64,000 nt of DNA from Galerina marginata (taxonomy: Eukaryota > Basidiomycota > Agaricomycetes > Agaricales > Galerinaceae), in contig JAECYW010000002.1 of the NCBI GenBank assembly GCA_023014335.1, forward strand, positions 3,906,001-3,970,000, in the 5' to 3' direction. Below are positions 1-10,530 of this stretch, piece by piece (within the stretch, counting starts at the first letter, position 1; each line of letters starts with the position of its first letter). Below the pieces are notes generated by a model. It saw only the letters and a list, made by a program, of their open reading frames with translations. It was not told the origin of the DNA and did not search any database. Both the position numbers and the translations under genes were made by a program.

Positions 1-1115
1 TTTCGGATCCAGTAACCGTTCAAGCGCTCTTCTTCACAGATACCCAGCTCCATCTCTGAAGATATGAGGAGCCCAAACCGCCCCCATCTCGCGTTCGAGG
101 TCTTATCTCGGCGTTATCGTTTTAGAACTCATGTTGGAAGCATGTAAGGCGCTATTTTCGACGATGACTCTATTGGCGAGCCGTAGAAAGCGGGAAACAT
201 GATTCTTCATCGCCCAACGTCCCCAACAGCCATGAAGGCGGTTGGCCAAAACACCCGGTCACGATTAGTAATTAGTGGCCCGACTCTGCCTTGGTTCCCT
301 CTGACTCAACCTGACTCGGCTGCCCCTCCCAACTACCTTCAAAGATCTACCTGAAGCCAAAATACACTTCTAGACGCAGGTAAATCTGGAGAGGCAACAC
401 ACTTGCTTTCCGCTATATGTTCGCAATGGGGACACTCTACCACAATTGTCTCTACGAAAGTCAACCGGATTCAAATCTTTGCCTTTACGAAAGCAAAACG
501 CTTTGTGATTTGAGAAGGCTTGTCGTCTTACTAGGCTTCATCATTCATGCCAGCTCCCGTTGTTCTTCTATGAGCTTTGAGTACTTTATTGCGTAATTGC
601 GTGTTCCCGTTGCGCGTGTTGCTTCACTTCCAATTCTTCTCGGACTTGCAGTAATTTGTGCTCAAAATTTCATCTAAATGCTTCGAAACAACACCGGGTA
701 CTGATCCACGCTGCCGCACTGGACCCACAAACCGAAGCACTCACGTGAAGGGTTATCAGATCTCCATGTAACAATGTGTCGATATTTATAGGCCGTTGTA
801 TCAATGTATAAGGCGCATCTGCGATTAATAGACAACACCACCCCACCCTGTGTACGTCGCAACGACTGTCTAGAATACATAATATGTAACATAAGAAAAA
901 CAATGACGCGGTCCAAAAAGCAACAGAAGGGTTGACACGACCTTGTACTTGACTCTCATGACATTGCCAGTAGTAACGAAAGCCTTCATCAATCAATGGG
1001 CGCCTATTCATAACGATCTATAAGTACCGCAAATTTCGACTCTACCCTTCAGCACCTCTAAATACATACTCATCTTCTCCCACTCGACTCATATCGACGA
1101 TCAACCTAATTCATT
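1..1115. other. Gene-free left edge
   Basis: I see no convincing coding exon here. Short open frames exist on both strands but show no recognisable domain, no consistent splice chain and no conserved start context. The last 100 bases are pyrimidine-rich and probably form the promoter and 5' leader of the gene starting at 1116. Confidence 0.4.
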
Positions 1116-1808
1116 ATGTCGTCTTCTACCTCAATCGACAACTGCGACAATGCAGCCTCAAAGCAACTGGAACAGGTGGTCCCCTTCGTTGAAGGCACCC
1201 CCACAGCAGTTGCAATACAAGATGCCCCAAGCGATGATCTGCCTAAAAAAATGGCTATGGAACTAGTGATGGGAGCGCAACTAGTTCCGTTAGAGACGAT
1301 AAAAGTAATGGAAAGTTTGGGCACACAAGCAAAACAAGAGGACGAGGAATTTGGGGCAGAAGGAGAGAATACCGCGGTCGTTGAAGCTGACAACGGAGAA
1401 GTTTCTCGTTCGGTGGATTGCCCGGCGTTCAAGCCTGCTGCAAGGATTGCGCACAAACTAGACGCCATCCCCGAGCTCCAACTCACGCTAGACGACGATA
1501 ACGCATTTACACCGCCCATATCTGGGGAAATACCTGCACCAAGGGGATCACCCAACCAAGTCGATGACCCTGACAAGATGCTCCGAGATATCATCCAAGC
1601 AGTGAGTAACTTCTACTTGCCTCGTATGCTAAATGCTGTATGAAATCTTCACATCACCAAGGCATGGTCTGAATTCGTCGTTGATGATCCAATATTCCGG
1701 CAGGAGTTGGAAGTCAACACCGAGGCCAAGAACGACCTGCTTGAAAAGGTGTGCATCGTTGACAAGACTGGTGGCATGCTCGTCCTTAATAAACCCGACT
1801 GTCAGTGA
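1116..1808 (+). CDS. Hypothetical protein, two exons
   Basis: I do not recognise this family. The first exon is open from the ATG at 1116 to a GTGAGT donor just after the codons for DIIQA. A roughly 60 bp intron ends in ACCAAG, and the second exon continues AWSEFVVDDPIF to a TGA at 1806-1808. The product is about 210 residues, acidic and rich in Ser, Ala and Glu, with low-complexity stretches in the N-terminal half. No signal peptide or membrane segment is apparent. The C-terminal 50 residues look more ordered (FRQELEVNTEAKNDLLEK). A pyrimidine-rich leader precedes the start. The open frame, canonical intron and in-frame second exon support a real gene; its function is unknown. Confidence 0.5.
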
Positions 1809-3932
1809 ACACCAGTCGAATTGTTTTGTTACTCGTACATTGCCTACCTCTCGATGCTCTCCTCTTGTTTTTTTGGTTATAATGTTTTCTTGGGTTAAGT
1901 TGTACCCCGTGGCTGTTTACTAATGCTACCCTGCTCGATCCTGCCTGGCTTTGCTCCTGTCCTGAAACTGCTATCTTGCTTTTTGTAAATGGAATAATTT
2001 GCATGCTACGACGAAGTATTCCGCGCAAAGCCGCATGGAGGTGCAAGATTGGTCAAACTTGCATGGTTAATGATCGAAACCCGGTCGGCGTTCAAGAAGT
2101 TCAAGAACTCGAAGGCGTGTATCGTATATCTAGTTCCATATAACATGGAAATGTCGGTTCTGGATTTAATCCCAATTCAACCATTTGACGCTCTTGAAAA
2201 TACTACAAATATGACAGGAAAATGTGAGGATGGGATGAGTCTTCTTCTTTCAAGAAAAGTGCTATCGCACTGACCTTCTTATGTCGTTTCCAATTGGCGC
2301 CTTCGCAGTTATTGGCAGAGCTATGCGAAGCCAATGGAACGGTCATGACCAACAATATTCACCTTAAATCTGTGTACCTGCAATATTTGTCAAATGCTAG
2401 AGATCAGAGAACAATCTTAGGAAGAGTATAAGTGATCGTACACACACAGGCTGGACAAATGCCCCACTTGCTCGTTTTCGAACTTGGATTGGCACTATCC
2501 TTCTTGTGTCCGCAACAACTGGAAGAAAGTGAAAATTCGACCCCATCTGGCTTGTCTATCTTCGTAGGAGGCATGAGAGGAGTACCTTCAGTCATTGTTG
2601 CCATCATCATATGCTGCGCGTCGACAATTTGGAAACAAGGATTAGATCCCGCTTCAGAGGTGGTGAATCTGGATTCGCCAAATTTCAAGGAGGCCCCCTG
2701 AACATGGCATAACACTTGCTTAGATCAAGACGCGGAGTTCGGGTAGAAGAACCCATGAATGAAATTGTATTCATTTCTCTTGCCGGCTGCCTGGTAAACG
2801 CAGGAGGATTCAGGGATGCAACGAAGTGACCAACTGCAAATTTCGTTTGTGTGTTAAAGGTCAGGACCTAAAGCCATCCGAGTGAGTTTGCCCACAATTG
2901 CACCAGGGATACCATGCTTCCGATATTTTCAGTGATGTAGCTCGAATTCGACGCGGCTTTCATTTCTGTTTGTGGTTTTAACAGGTTTCAACCGTCGGTT
3001 ACGGTTCGAACGTCAAGGCAAATTGCGACTTGGAAGAGAAGAAAGGTACTCAACGGCCCTTAAGTAAAAACTGCGAGGTTGAGTTCCGACAATAGTGTTG
3101 TACTTAAGGCGATGTAGACTAAGGTGAAGCCTGGGTGAAGCCCTCCAAGTTGTGAGTCGAAACCCTGACGCGTTGATTGGCTGGCATGAACGTGACCTAT
3201 TTAGCGGTGACGTCACTCACTAGGACAGTTCAGTTTTGCCGACTTTCTTAGTCTTCCTTTACAACCAACGCGCACAGATGTTACAGACAACATTCATGAT
3301 AGCGGCGTAAACGCTGGATCTCCCAGCGCCAAACTTGCTGACATCAAGGCTGAATGCCGTACCATTCCCACCTCTGTCCCACTTGCCTGAGTTGCACCTA
3401 CCAGTCGCCGTGGCTAAGTTAGTAAATTTTGAACAGGGCACCAACTTTGACCCACTAGTTCTTATCTTCAACGTCAGTCGTGGGTGTGGTTTGCTCATTT
3501 GGTCCAGCTGCTTTCCTCCATGTGACAGTAAGACAAAAATATTATCTCTGTGTCGCAGGAAACTACTGACATTCTTCTTTGGTTATCTAGATGTTCCGCT
3601 TCAATTTCAGGCCACCCAATGCTTCTACTTATAAGGATATTCCCATGAACTTTCAACGGGCACCCGTTTCTTACAATGGAGTCACCTCTGCTAAATCGGA
3701 ATACTATGTAATGGGGTTCGGGAACGGCTTCGGGCTATGGTTATTCTGGTTGGAAAAAGCGAGTTGGGAGAAATCCCCTATCCTCACCTTCATTTTTTTA
3801 AACCAGTCTACGAATACCTGGAAGATGCGCGGAGGTTTGGGCCGAAAGATAGAACCTCCAAGATATCATTGACGTCCTTCTTAAGTCGAGTATAAAACAT
3901 GTATGTCGTGGTGCTCTGATCTTCATTCCGCT
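1809..3932. other. Intergenic region, no supported gene
   Basis: About 2.1 kb separate the unknown gene from the NCS1 permease. Several short frames occur (for example 2432-2701 and 3335-3634) but none shows a domain or a splice chain. The last 60 bases contain AGTATAAAACATG, with a TATA-like box some 40 bp before the permease ATG. Confidence 0.4.
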
Positions 3933-6496
3933 ATGGCGAATATCCTCCGAAGGATCGAGAAGAAGATTGCCCTCGACAATTACTCCAACGAGGCCAACGA
4001 AGACCTTCTTCCAAGTCCTCCTGAAGCCCGTACCTGGACATGGTGGAATTATAGCTCGGTTTGGGCAGGGCAATCTCTGGATGCAACTTGGGTATGTTTC
4101 CTCGACTTATTTTGATCTTTCATTTCGCGTTCTTGCTCATTTTTTCGTCAGTGGAGCGTTGGTTCTTCCTTTATTAGCGTCGGCCTCACAGTGAAACAAA
4201 CCATCGCCTCTGTCCTCATCGGTTGTGCGATCCTTGGTGTTGCGGCTGTGTAATGGCCCTCTTGTATCAGTCATCTGGCGTTGTCTAACTTGCTTTTAGT
4301 CTCAATGCAACTTTTGGGGCTCATTATCACGTCGGCTTTCCCGCAATGATTCGGTACGTGCGCGTCTCACGATACATTTCAGCTAGTCTGATCGACCCTT
4401 TTCTAGCCCAACCTTTGGTGTCACAGGTTCAAAGTGGTTTGTGGGTCTGCGAGGACTAATTGGAATTGTAAGTATATCATTTTTTTCTGAAATATGTTTC
4501 TGATATTTCTTACCTTTAGGTTTGGTAGTAAGTTTCTCGAAATGGTTGTATTGTTTATAATGGAACTAAGAGCTGTGGCCGATCAGTGCCATCCAGGTGT
4601 TCTACGCCGCCCAATTGATGAACATTATGTGGATCTGTGTGTTTGGCCATATATACAAGGATTGGAACCCGCCCGTACCGTCGTCTGCTGGTACCGATGC
4701 TAAAACCATCATGAATTGTACGTATTTGATGTCCTGGGCAGACCGGCCTTCTGTCTTATCTGTAGTTCTCAGACTTCCTCGCGTGGGGAATCTCATTACC
4801 ATTGTCGCTACTTCACCCGTCAAAGTTGCGCGCTGTCTTCTCGACAAGAGCTATGTTCGGATTCATCGCCTTTTTCACTATGTTTGGTGGGCCTTGACAT
4901 ATTTCAATCCATATAAACGATATCAATCTCCTTTACAGTATGGTGTACCGTTTTAGGTCAGAAAGACCCCGCCGGTTTCAAGGGTTTCAGCATCCTACAA
5001 GAAAACCCAATCGCTGGAGCTGCCGTTGGGTGGGCGACAATGAGCTCTATCAACTCCATTCTCGCCACCACCGCACCTATGATCACGAACCAGTCCGACG
5101 TCTCTCGCTACGCCAAGACGCCCGGACAAGCTGGCTGGCCTCAAGGCATGACCATTTTCGTCACAAAAACGGTGATTGCATTTTTCAGTATAATCTCAGC
5201 GGCTTCTCTACAATCGCGCTACGGAGGCATCGCAAAATGGAATATTTGGGACCAGCTTGATCTCCTACTTAACGAGAATTGGTTTGCAGCGACGCGATGT
5301 GGATGGTTTGTTTATTTTCATTGGGTCTCGTTTTAGTACGCGCTGAAGTTTTTTTTTGCATAGTTTCATCATTGCCTTGGGAGTCTTTTATTCAGTCCTC
5401 GTCACCAACGCATACTGTAACACAGTTCCTTTCGGCGCTGATATCGCCGCCATTTTCCCTCGTTCGTTTTTTTCCAGTCTTTCAGTTGTAACATCTGCTG
5501 AAAGCGACATCTTCCTGTAGGTTATTTCAGTCAGTTCGACCACTTCCTCATTGTCCAGCCTTAACTGTTGTGGGTCCTAGACATGATTCGTGGACAAATA
5601 CTCGTCACCCTCGTCTCGATGCCAGTCGTGCCTTGGCAGATCCTGTGAGCCTTCCGCTTCTGTCTCACAGATCACTCTAACCTCGGCTTTAGGACCAACG
5701 CCCAAGCTTGTACGCCAGTGCTCCAAATTTCTCAATCCTCCAAGTTTAACTAACCGGATTTCAGTCTTGACATTTTTAGGAAGCTACACCTTCCTCATGG
5801 GTGCTCTCCTCGGTTGCCAATGGGGTGATTTTGTCCTCCGAAGAGGGAACTAGTAAGCCTTAGCATTTGTACTTGAACACTCTCTGAAGTGTTTCCCAGT
5901 CACGTTCCATCCATGTTTGATTACTCAAAGGAATCCATCTACATGTATTCGCCTCGAGGATATAACTGGAGAGGCTTTGCTGCATGGCTAATCGCATTCT
6001 GCGTTATCTTTCCGGTTAGTGCATCTCACAGCAGTCTATGGTATTTTGTTATCTTACATTGCTTTATAGGGTCTCGTTGCCGCCTACATTCCTGAGAAGC
6101 TGAGCATTGCTGCGCAGAGAATATACAGCATGGTGCTCTTTTCTCCCTCGTCCTCTCTTCAACACCAACTAAACGATTCTTATCTATTAGGGATGGCTTC
6201 TCGGTGTTCCTCTCGCCGGCTTTAGCTATCTTGCCTTCAACATACTTTTCCCTGTACCAGTTCTCCCAGCTAAGCATTCGGAAGATCCTGTAGCAAAGAA
6301 ATGGCTCGGCATGAGTGAACTGCATGGTACCTTTCATACTCCTTGAACCCCATTCTCTTTGTCTGACTTTGCTCGTGAAGGAATCTTTCCCGGAGACACT
6401 ATCAATGGAGCAGACAGTGCATCGACTGACGGTTCATCGATAGGAGAGGACGAGAAGGAAAAAAACTCCGTGACTGTTCTCGCTGTTATGGCATAG
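3933..6496 (+). CDS. NCS1-family permease (uracil/thiamine/allantoin type)
   Basis: An integral plasma-membrane transporter of the nucleobase-cation symporter 1 family, which imports purines, pyrimidines, allantoin or thiamine with protons. The start at 3933 gives a cytosolic N-terminus followed by the family-typical RTWTWWNYSSVWAGQSLDATW and, across the next splice, WSVGSSFISVGLTVKQTIASV. Later exons encode LNATFGAHYHVGFPAMIRPTFG, then GWATMSSINSILATTAPMIT and SDVSRYAKTPG (the conserved middle loop), then YNWRGFAAWLIAFCVIFPGLV. The tail GEDEKEKNSVTVLAVMA ends at the TAG at 6494-6496. There are about ten exons with short GT-AG introns; the signatures come in order and I saw no internal stop once introns are removed. 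It converges with a PuuE-type allantoinase gene 135 bp away, which makes allantoin or another purine derivative an attractive substrate. Substrate specificity cannot be read from the sequence. Confidence 0.85.
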
Positions 6497-6631
6497 CCGA
6501 TGGATTTTAAGCATTTCAATTTACTTCAAGTTGTAGATCAGTTGTTTGCCGATTTCACTTGCATTCAAAGCTGCGAACATCTGGCATCATGTGTGGTAAA
6601 GCAAAGCAACAAGGAACATTGTCCGACATGG

Positions 6632-7900
6632 TTATACAATTGGCGGCTTATACGGATAATGAGAAACCCAGTGCCTTGCGATTTCTTCCCTCGTGGCCAC
6701 CCAGACGTCCGTCTTGCCAGCTATGAACTCTACGAACTACGGAGGTTCAGACCTCGTGAATAAATTAATGTAATGTTAGGTTAAGACTAGAACACACCTG
6801 CTTTATTGCCGGAAAACGGCCTGGCCGGCCCAGCATGCGTGCATGAAGGGCGACAGTTATGAATGCTGGATGTCCATTCAATCCTTCTTCGTAGAGGGTG
6901 TCTGTTAGGGGACCTGTTAAAGGAATGGCACGAACACAACCAACAAATTCCCGTACCGAATGAACTCTTAATGTGCTCGTAATATGCCATGGAGGAGGCG
7001 AACCCTGGTGCGATGTAGAACTTGAAGTCATTGGAGTCATAGGTGTATGGCACTAGGAGAAGGCCGTTCTCTGGACCTGTTATTGGGTCCGGGATCCAGT
7101 ACGGCAAGTCATCAGCATCTGAATGGAAGAGTCAGCCTCACACCCAAAAGAAAGGGAACGAAAGGACGTGAACGTACACGTGTCCGAATTATACAACAAT
7201 TCAAGATCCAGCTCTCGATAAACCTTGGAAACAAGAGCACGGCTTCGAGGAGATGGGCGACCGTAGTACCAGCCCACAGGGACCCTTCCAGAGGGACTGG
7301 TCTTACGAAAAGATTCTATCGCCTGACGGATGTATGCCTCCTCGGCTTCTGCGTCCATGTGTGTGTAATTGATCCAGCGATAGCAATGAGAAGCCGTTTC
7401 GTGCCCGGCTTCTTCGCATGCCTTCGCTATCTCGCTGAGAAAATAAAAATAAGAACGATCCCTGGAAGGAGCAGGGAAGAATTACGGATTAGCCTCGTAT
7501 GCTTTTCCAACGGCGTAGATGGTGATATGTATGTTGTGCTTTTCAAATAAGTTGAGCAGTCGCCACATCCCCCGACGAGAGCCGTATTCGAACTGGCTCT
7601 CCATAGGGAGGTCTTTCTCGCCTACGAGAGGAGGTCTCTACAGAAAAAGAAGAAACTTGATTCAGCAACCAGAAAAAGACCCCCGACCAATCGCTTTGCA
7701 GCACCTACCGGACCGGTTTCTTGTAGGTTCGACTCTGCTTGAGCGTCCCCATTGTCCAGAGAATTCTCGCCTCCTTCCTCATAATTTATGACGAAATTGA
7801 TGGCGATCTTCGCGCCGTTGGGCCAGTTGGGATTCGGTGGGAAACGCCCATAGCCAGCGAAGTCGCGAGGAGGAAAGTTGGTCAGAGGGATAGTTGACAT
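6632..7900 (-). CDS. PuuE-type allantoinase-like protein, copy 1
   Basis: Member of the polysaccharide-deacetylase fold family that includes the bacterial allantoinase PuuE, which opens the allantoin ring to allantoate. The start at 7900 gives MSTIPLTNFPPRDFAGYG, then NPNWPNGAKIAINFVINYEEGGEN, which matches the PuuE N-terminal pattern. Further on come YTHMDAEAEEAYIRQAIESF, PVGWYYGRPSPRSRALV, MPYWIPDPITGPENG, VPYTYDSNDFKF, YEEGLNGHPAFITVALHARM and LGRPGRFPAIKQ. The last exon reads FVEFIAGKTDVWVATREEIARHW and stops at 6632. Five or so short introns are present; the one at 6902-6956 explains an apparent frame jump before the DTLYEEG motif. A TATA-like box lies about 30 bp upstream. Chitin or other polysaccharide deacetylase activity is the alternative, but no signal peptide is seen, which favours an intracellular amidohydrolase. 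Confidence 0.8.
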
Positions 7901-8032
7901 CTTGCGGAGGCTGGCGAATCCGGTATTCTATATAAATGTGGGTGTTCATGATGCTCCATATGTAGGCCTGGGACTCCAGATCTCACGGAATAATAATAGG
8001 AGATATGATTACATCGACTTCTTGTTCATGAC

Positions 8033-9234
8033 TTAAGATTTGGTAGGGGCCACATAGGGATACTGGGCTTTCCAATGCCTTGCGATCTGCTCCCTAGTAG
8101 CAACCCACACGTCTGACTTCTCAGCAATATACTCCACAAACTATGAAAAAGAAATTGTGAGCAAGAAAGTTCAACAAACGAAACGAGATATACCTTTTTG
8201 ATAGCTGGGAATCTTCCCGGTCGGCCAATGACACGCGCATGAAGGGCGACTGTCAGGTACGATGGCTGGCCGTTCTGTCCCTCTTCGTAAAGCGTGTCAA
8301 AGGCATTCTTGGCGTGCTCGAAGTAGGCCATGGAAGAGCCAAAACCTGGTGCAACAAAAAACTTGAAGTCATTGCAGTCGTAGCTGTAGGGCATCATCAA
8401 CAATCCCTCTTCGGGCCCGACGATGGGGTCTGGTATCCAGTATGGGAGGTCGTCGGCATCTAGACATTGATTTTATCAATAAAAGCTTATTCAAAAATTT
8501 TAGGGGGGGGTATTTACAAGTATCAGCTTGGTAAAGCAGCTCCAGTCCAAGCTCGTGGTACACCTTGGAGACAAGAGCACGGCTGCGTGGGGATGGGCGG
8601 CCATAGTACCACCCAACAGGTACTTTACCAGTCGGACTAGTGCGCTTGAACGATTCGACTGCTTCGCGGATGAGTTTCTCTTCTGACTCGGCATCCATGT
8701 ACGTGAAGTCGATCCAGCGGTAGCAATGAGACGCGGTTTCATGGCCGCCTTCTTCGCATGCCCTTGCAATGTCCCTTTAATGTAGGATAAGTATTGTGAA
8801 TAGGCCCCGCGAATATGTTGAACTCACGGTTGTTGTTCATAGGCCTTGCCCACAGCATAGACGGTCACTGCGATCTTGTGTTTCTCAAAGAGGTTCAAGA
8901 GGCGCCACATCCCGCGGCGCGAGCCATACTCGAACTGAGTCTCCATAGGAATATCGCGCTCGCCCTGCAAGGGTTGTTTCTGAAAAAATTCAGAATATCA
9001 GGCCAATACCAAATGAAAACCTAAGAGAAGACCCACAGGGCCGACTTCCTGAAGCATAGCCTCAGCCTGAGCATCACCGTTGTCGAGTGTGTTCTCGCCA
9101 CCCTCCTCGTAATTGATAACAAAATTGACCGCAACCTTGGCGCCGTTGGGCCAGTTGGGGTTAGGAGGGTTGCGTCCGTACCCGACGAAATCCCTTGGAG
9201 CAAAATTGGTGAGGTCGATTGTGGGGGTGGACAT
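8033..9234 (-). CDS. PuuE-type allantoinase-like protein, copy 2
   Basis: Tandem paralogue of the preceding gene, in the same orientation and 132 bp upstream of its start. I chose the ATG at 9234 because MSTPTIDLTNFAPRDFVGYG aligns with the start of copy 1; an in-frame ATG at 9258 would add eight residues. The same blocks follow: NPNWPNGAKVAVNFVINYEEGG, TSPTGKVPVGWYYGRPSPRS, MMPYSYDCNDFKFFVAPGFG, YEEGQNGQPSYLTVALHARV, and a final exon with VWVATREQIARHW ending YPYVAPTKS. Intron positions match copy 1, so the pair arose by duplication of a spliced gene rather than by retroposition. The predicted role is allantoin hydrolysis in the cytosol or peroxisome. I see no frame-disrupting lesion, so both copies may be functional. 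Confidence 0.8.
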
Positions 9235-10530
9235 GGCAGATGGGAAGATAGAGGGCACTGTTGACGATGTGTGAATGCCAGGAAATAAGAAGTGAAGGAT
9301 GCCGAGTTCGATAAGAGGTCCCAGTTGTTACAAGCCATATTGCTGGGTCCGCTATTTTTGAAAAAAGTTCATGCCCACGATAGACGGAGGTCAGGAGAGA
9401 AAGCGTAATTCCATCTCTGCCATGGTCGAAGCTGAGCGCTGATGTCTCGTCCGAGTCCTTTCGCTTTTGGAAAACAATTGCCGTGGAATATGAAGCTTTG
9501 AAGATTCACAGGAAGGCTGTCGAATATCCTATCAGCAAGATAAGCGTGCTGGCTCAGCCTGGTTCAACGTTGTACAACTTGCCACAGACTGGAAGAGACG
9601 GAACCTTCCCACGGCCTTGAAAGCCACTGGCATTATCTCTTTGTGCAACCTCTACGCACTTGTCGTATTCGCGAACACTTGTTGTTATTTACAAGCTGGT
9701 TTCCCCCTATATAAGTCTCCAACGCCCAATATCGGTCGTCCAGCCTCCCTGTTCATCTGCTCAGATCTAGAGTTAAATGCACCTGACCAGGATACTATCG
9801 CCAACCCATATCGTCTTGTTCCATGCCGCAGACAACGACAACACCGAAAGGGGGCCAGACCATTGAATTATGGAGGATCAGGGGTTTATTCCCGAACCAA
9901 CTTGAACAATTAATCTTGGCAGTTTTATGTTTCTTAGCTCCAATTTGCCACCGTTAGTCTGGTGGCAGCTCCGTCGGGCCTCCTTAACCTCCATCTCTAC
10001 CACCAATGAGCCTGTTAAGCGAAACGTGCGTCGTGTTCACTTGCTCATATTTCTCGTTCAAGTCTGCTGATATTATATCACAGGTTCAGAGGCATTCCCG
10101 CCGCCGTGTTTTACCTTACAGTTAACCGAATTATAACGCTGAAGGAGAACTTGGGACATTTCAGCCTTCATGTTAATGTCAACAAACACCCCCACTTATC
10201 CAATGTCCAGATTAATTGCGACACGTCACAGCTTAGACCATTCTCAACACAATGCAAGCTGCCAAAGGCGATCACGATTTCCTTTTCTTGAATGGTCGAA
10301 CTTCTCGCCCGTAAAAATAGTCGCCAGTACCAGGATTTTGCGGTGATCTGTCGGTTGTTCGTAACAATGCACTACTAACTCCGATATTGACCCTCGACGA
10401 CGAACTTGTCCGAAAGTTTACTAGAAGCACGAAACAGAGCTATAAAACCACCAACATATTACTGACCTTACGGGCTCCCAATTTCTCCTAGGTAGCCCTC
10501 GAGTCCTAAGCCTGGCCAGCATTGTTTCTA
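9235..10530. other. Intergenic region upstream of protease copy 1
   Basis: No gene is supported. One 98-codon frame at 9617-9913 has a hydrophobic start but no recognisable domain and no splice continuation. The right end contains the promoter of the first sedolisin gene. Confidence 0.35.
10441..10447 (+). promoter_or_regulatory. TATA box of sedolisin copy 1
   Basis: GCTATAAAA lies 90 bp before the ATG at 10531. The paralogous gene has GCTATAAAG at nearly the same distance (13602), so the element has been kept through the duplication. Confidence 0.5.

Noticed and set aside
3335..3872. Open frames just upstream of the NCS1 permease
   Set aside because: No domain, poor splice options, and the permease N-terminus is complete without them.
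6902..6956. Apparent frameshift in allantoinase copy 1
   Set aside because: A 55 bp GT-AG intron (G|GTACGG to TAACAG|AC) restores KSSFDTLYEEG, as in copy 2.
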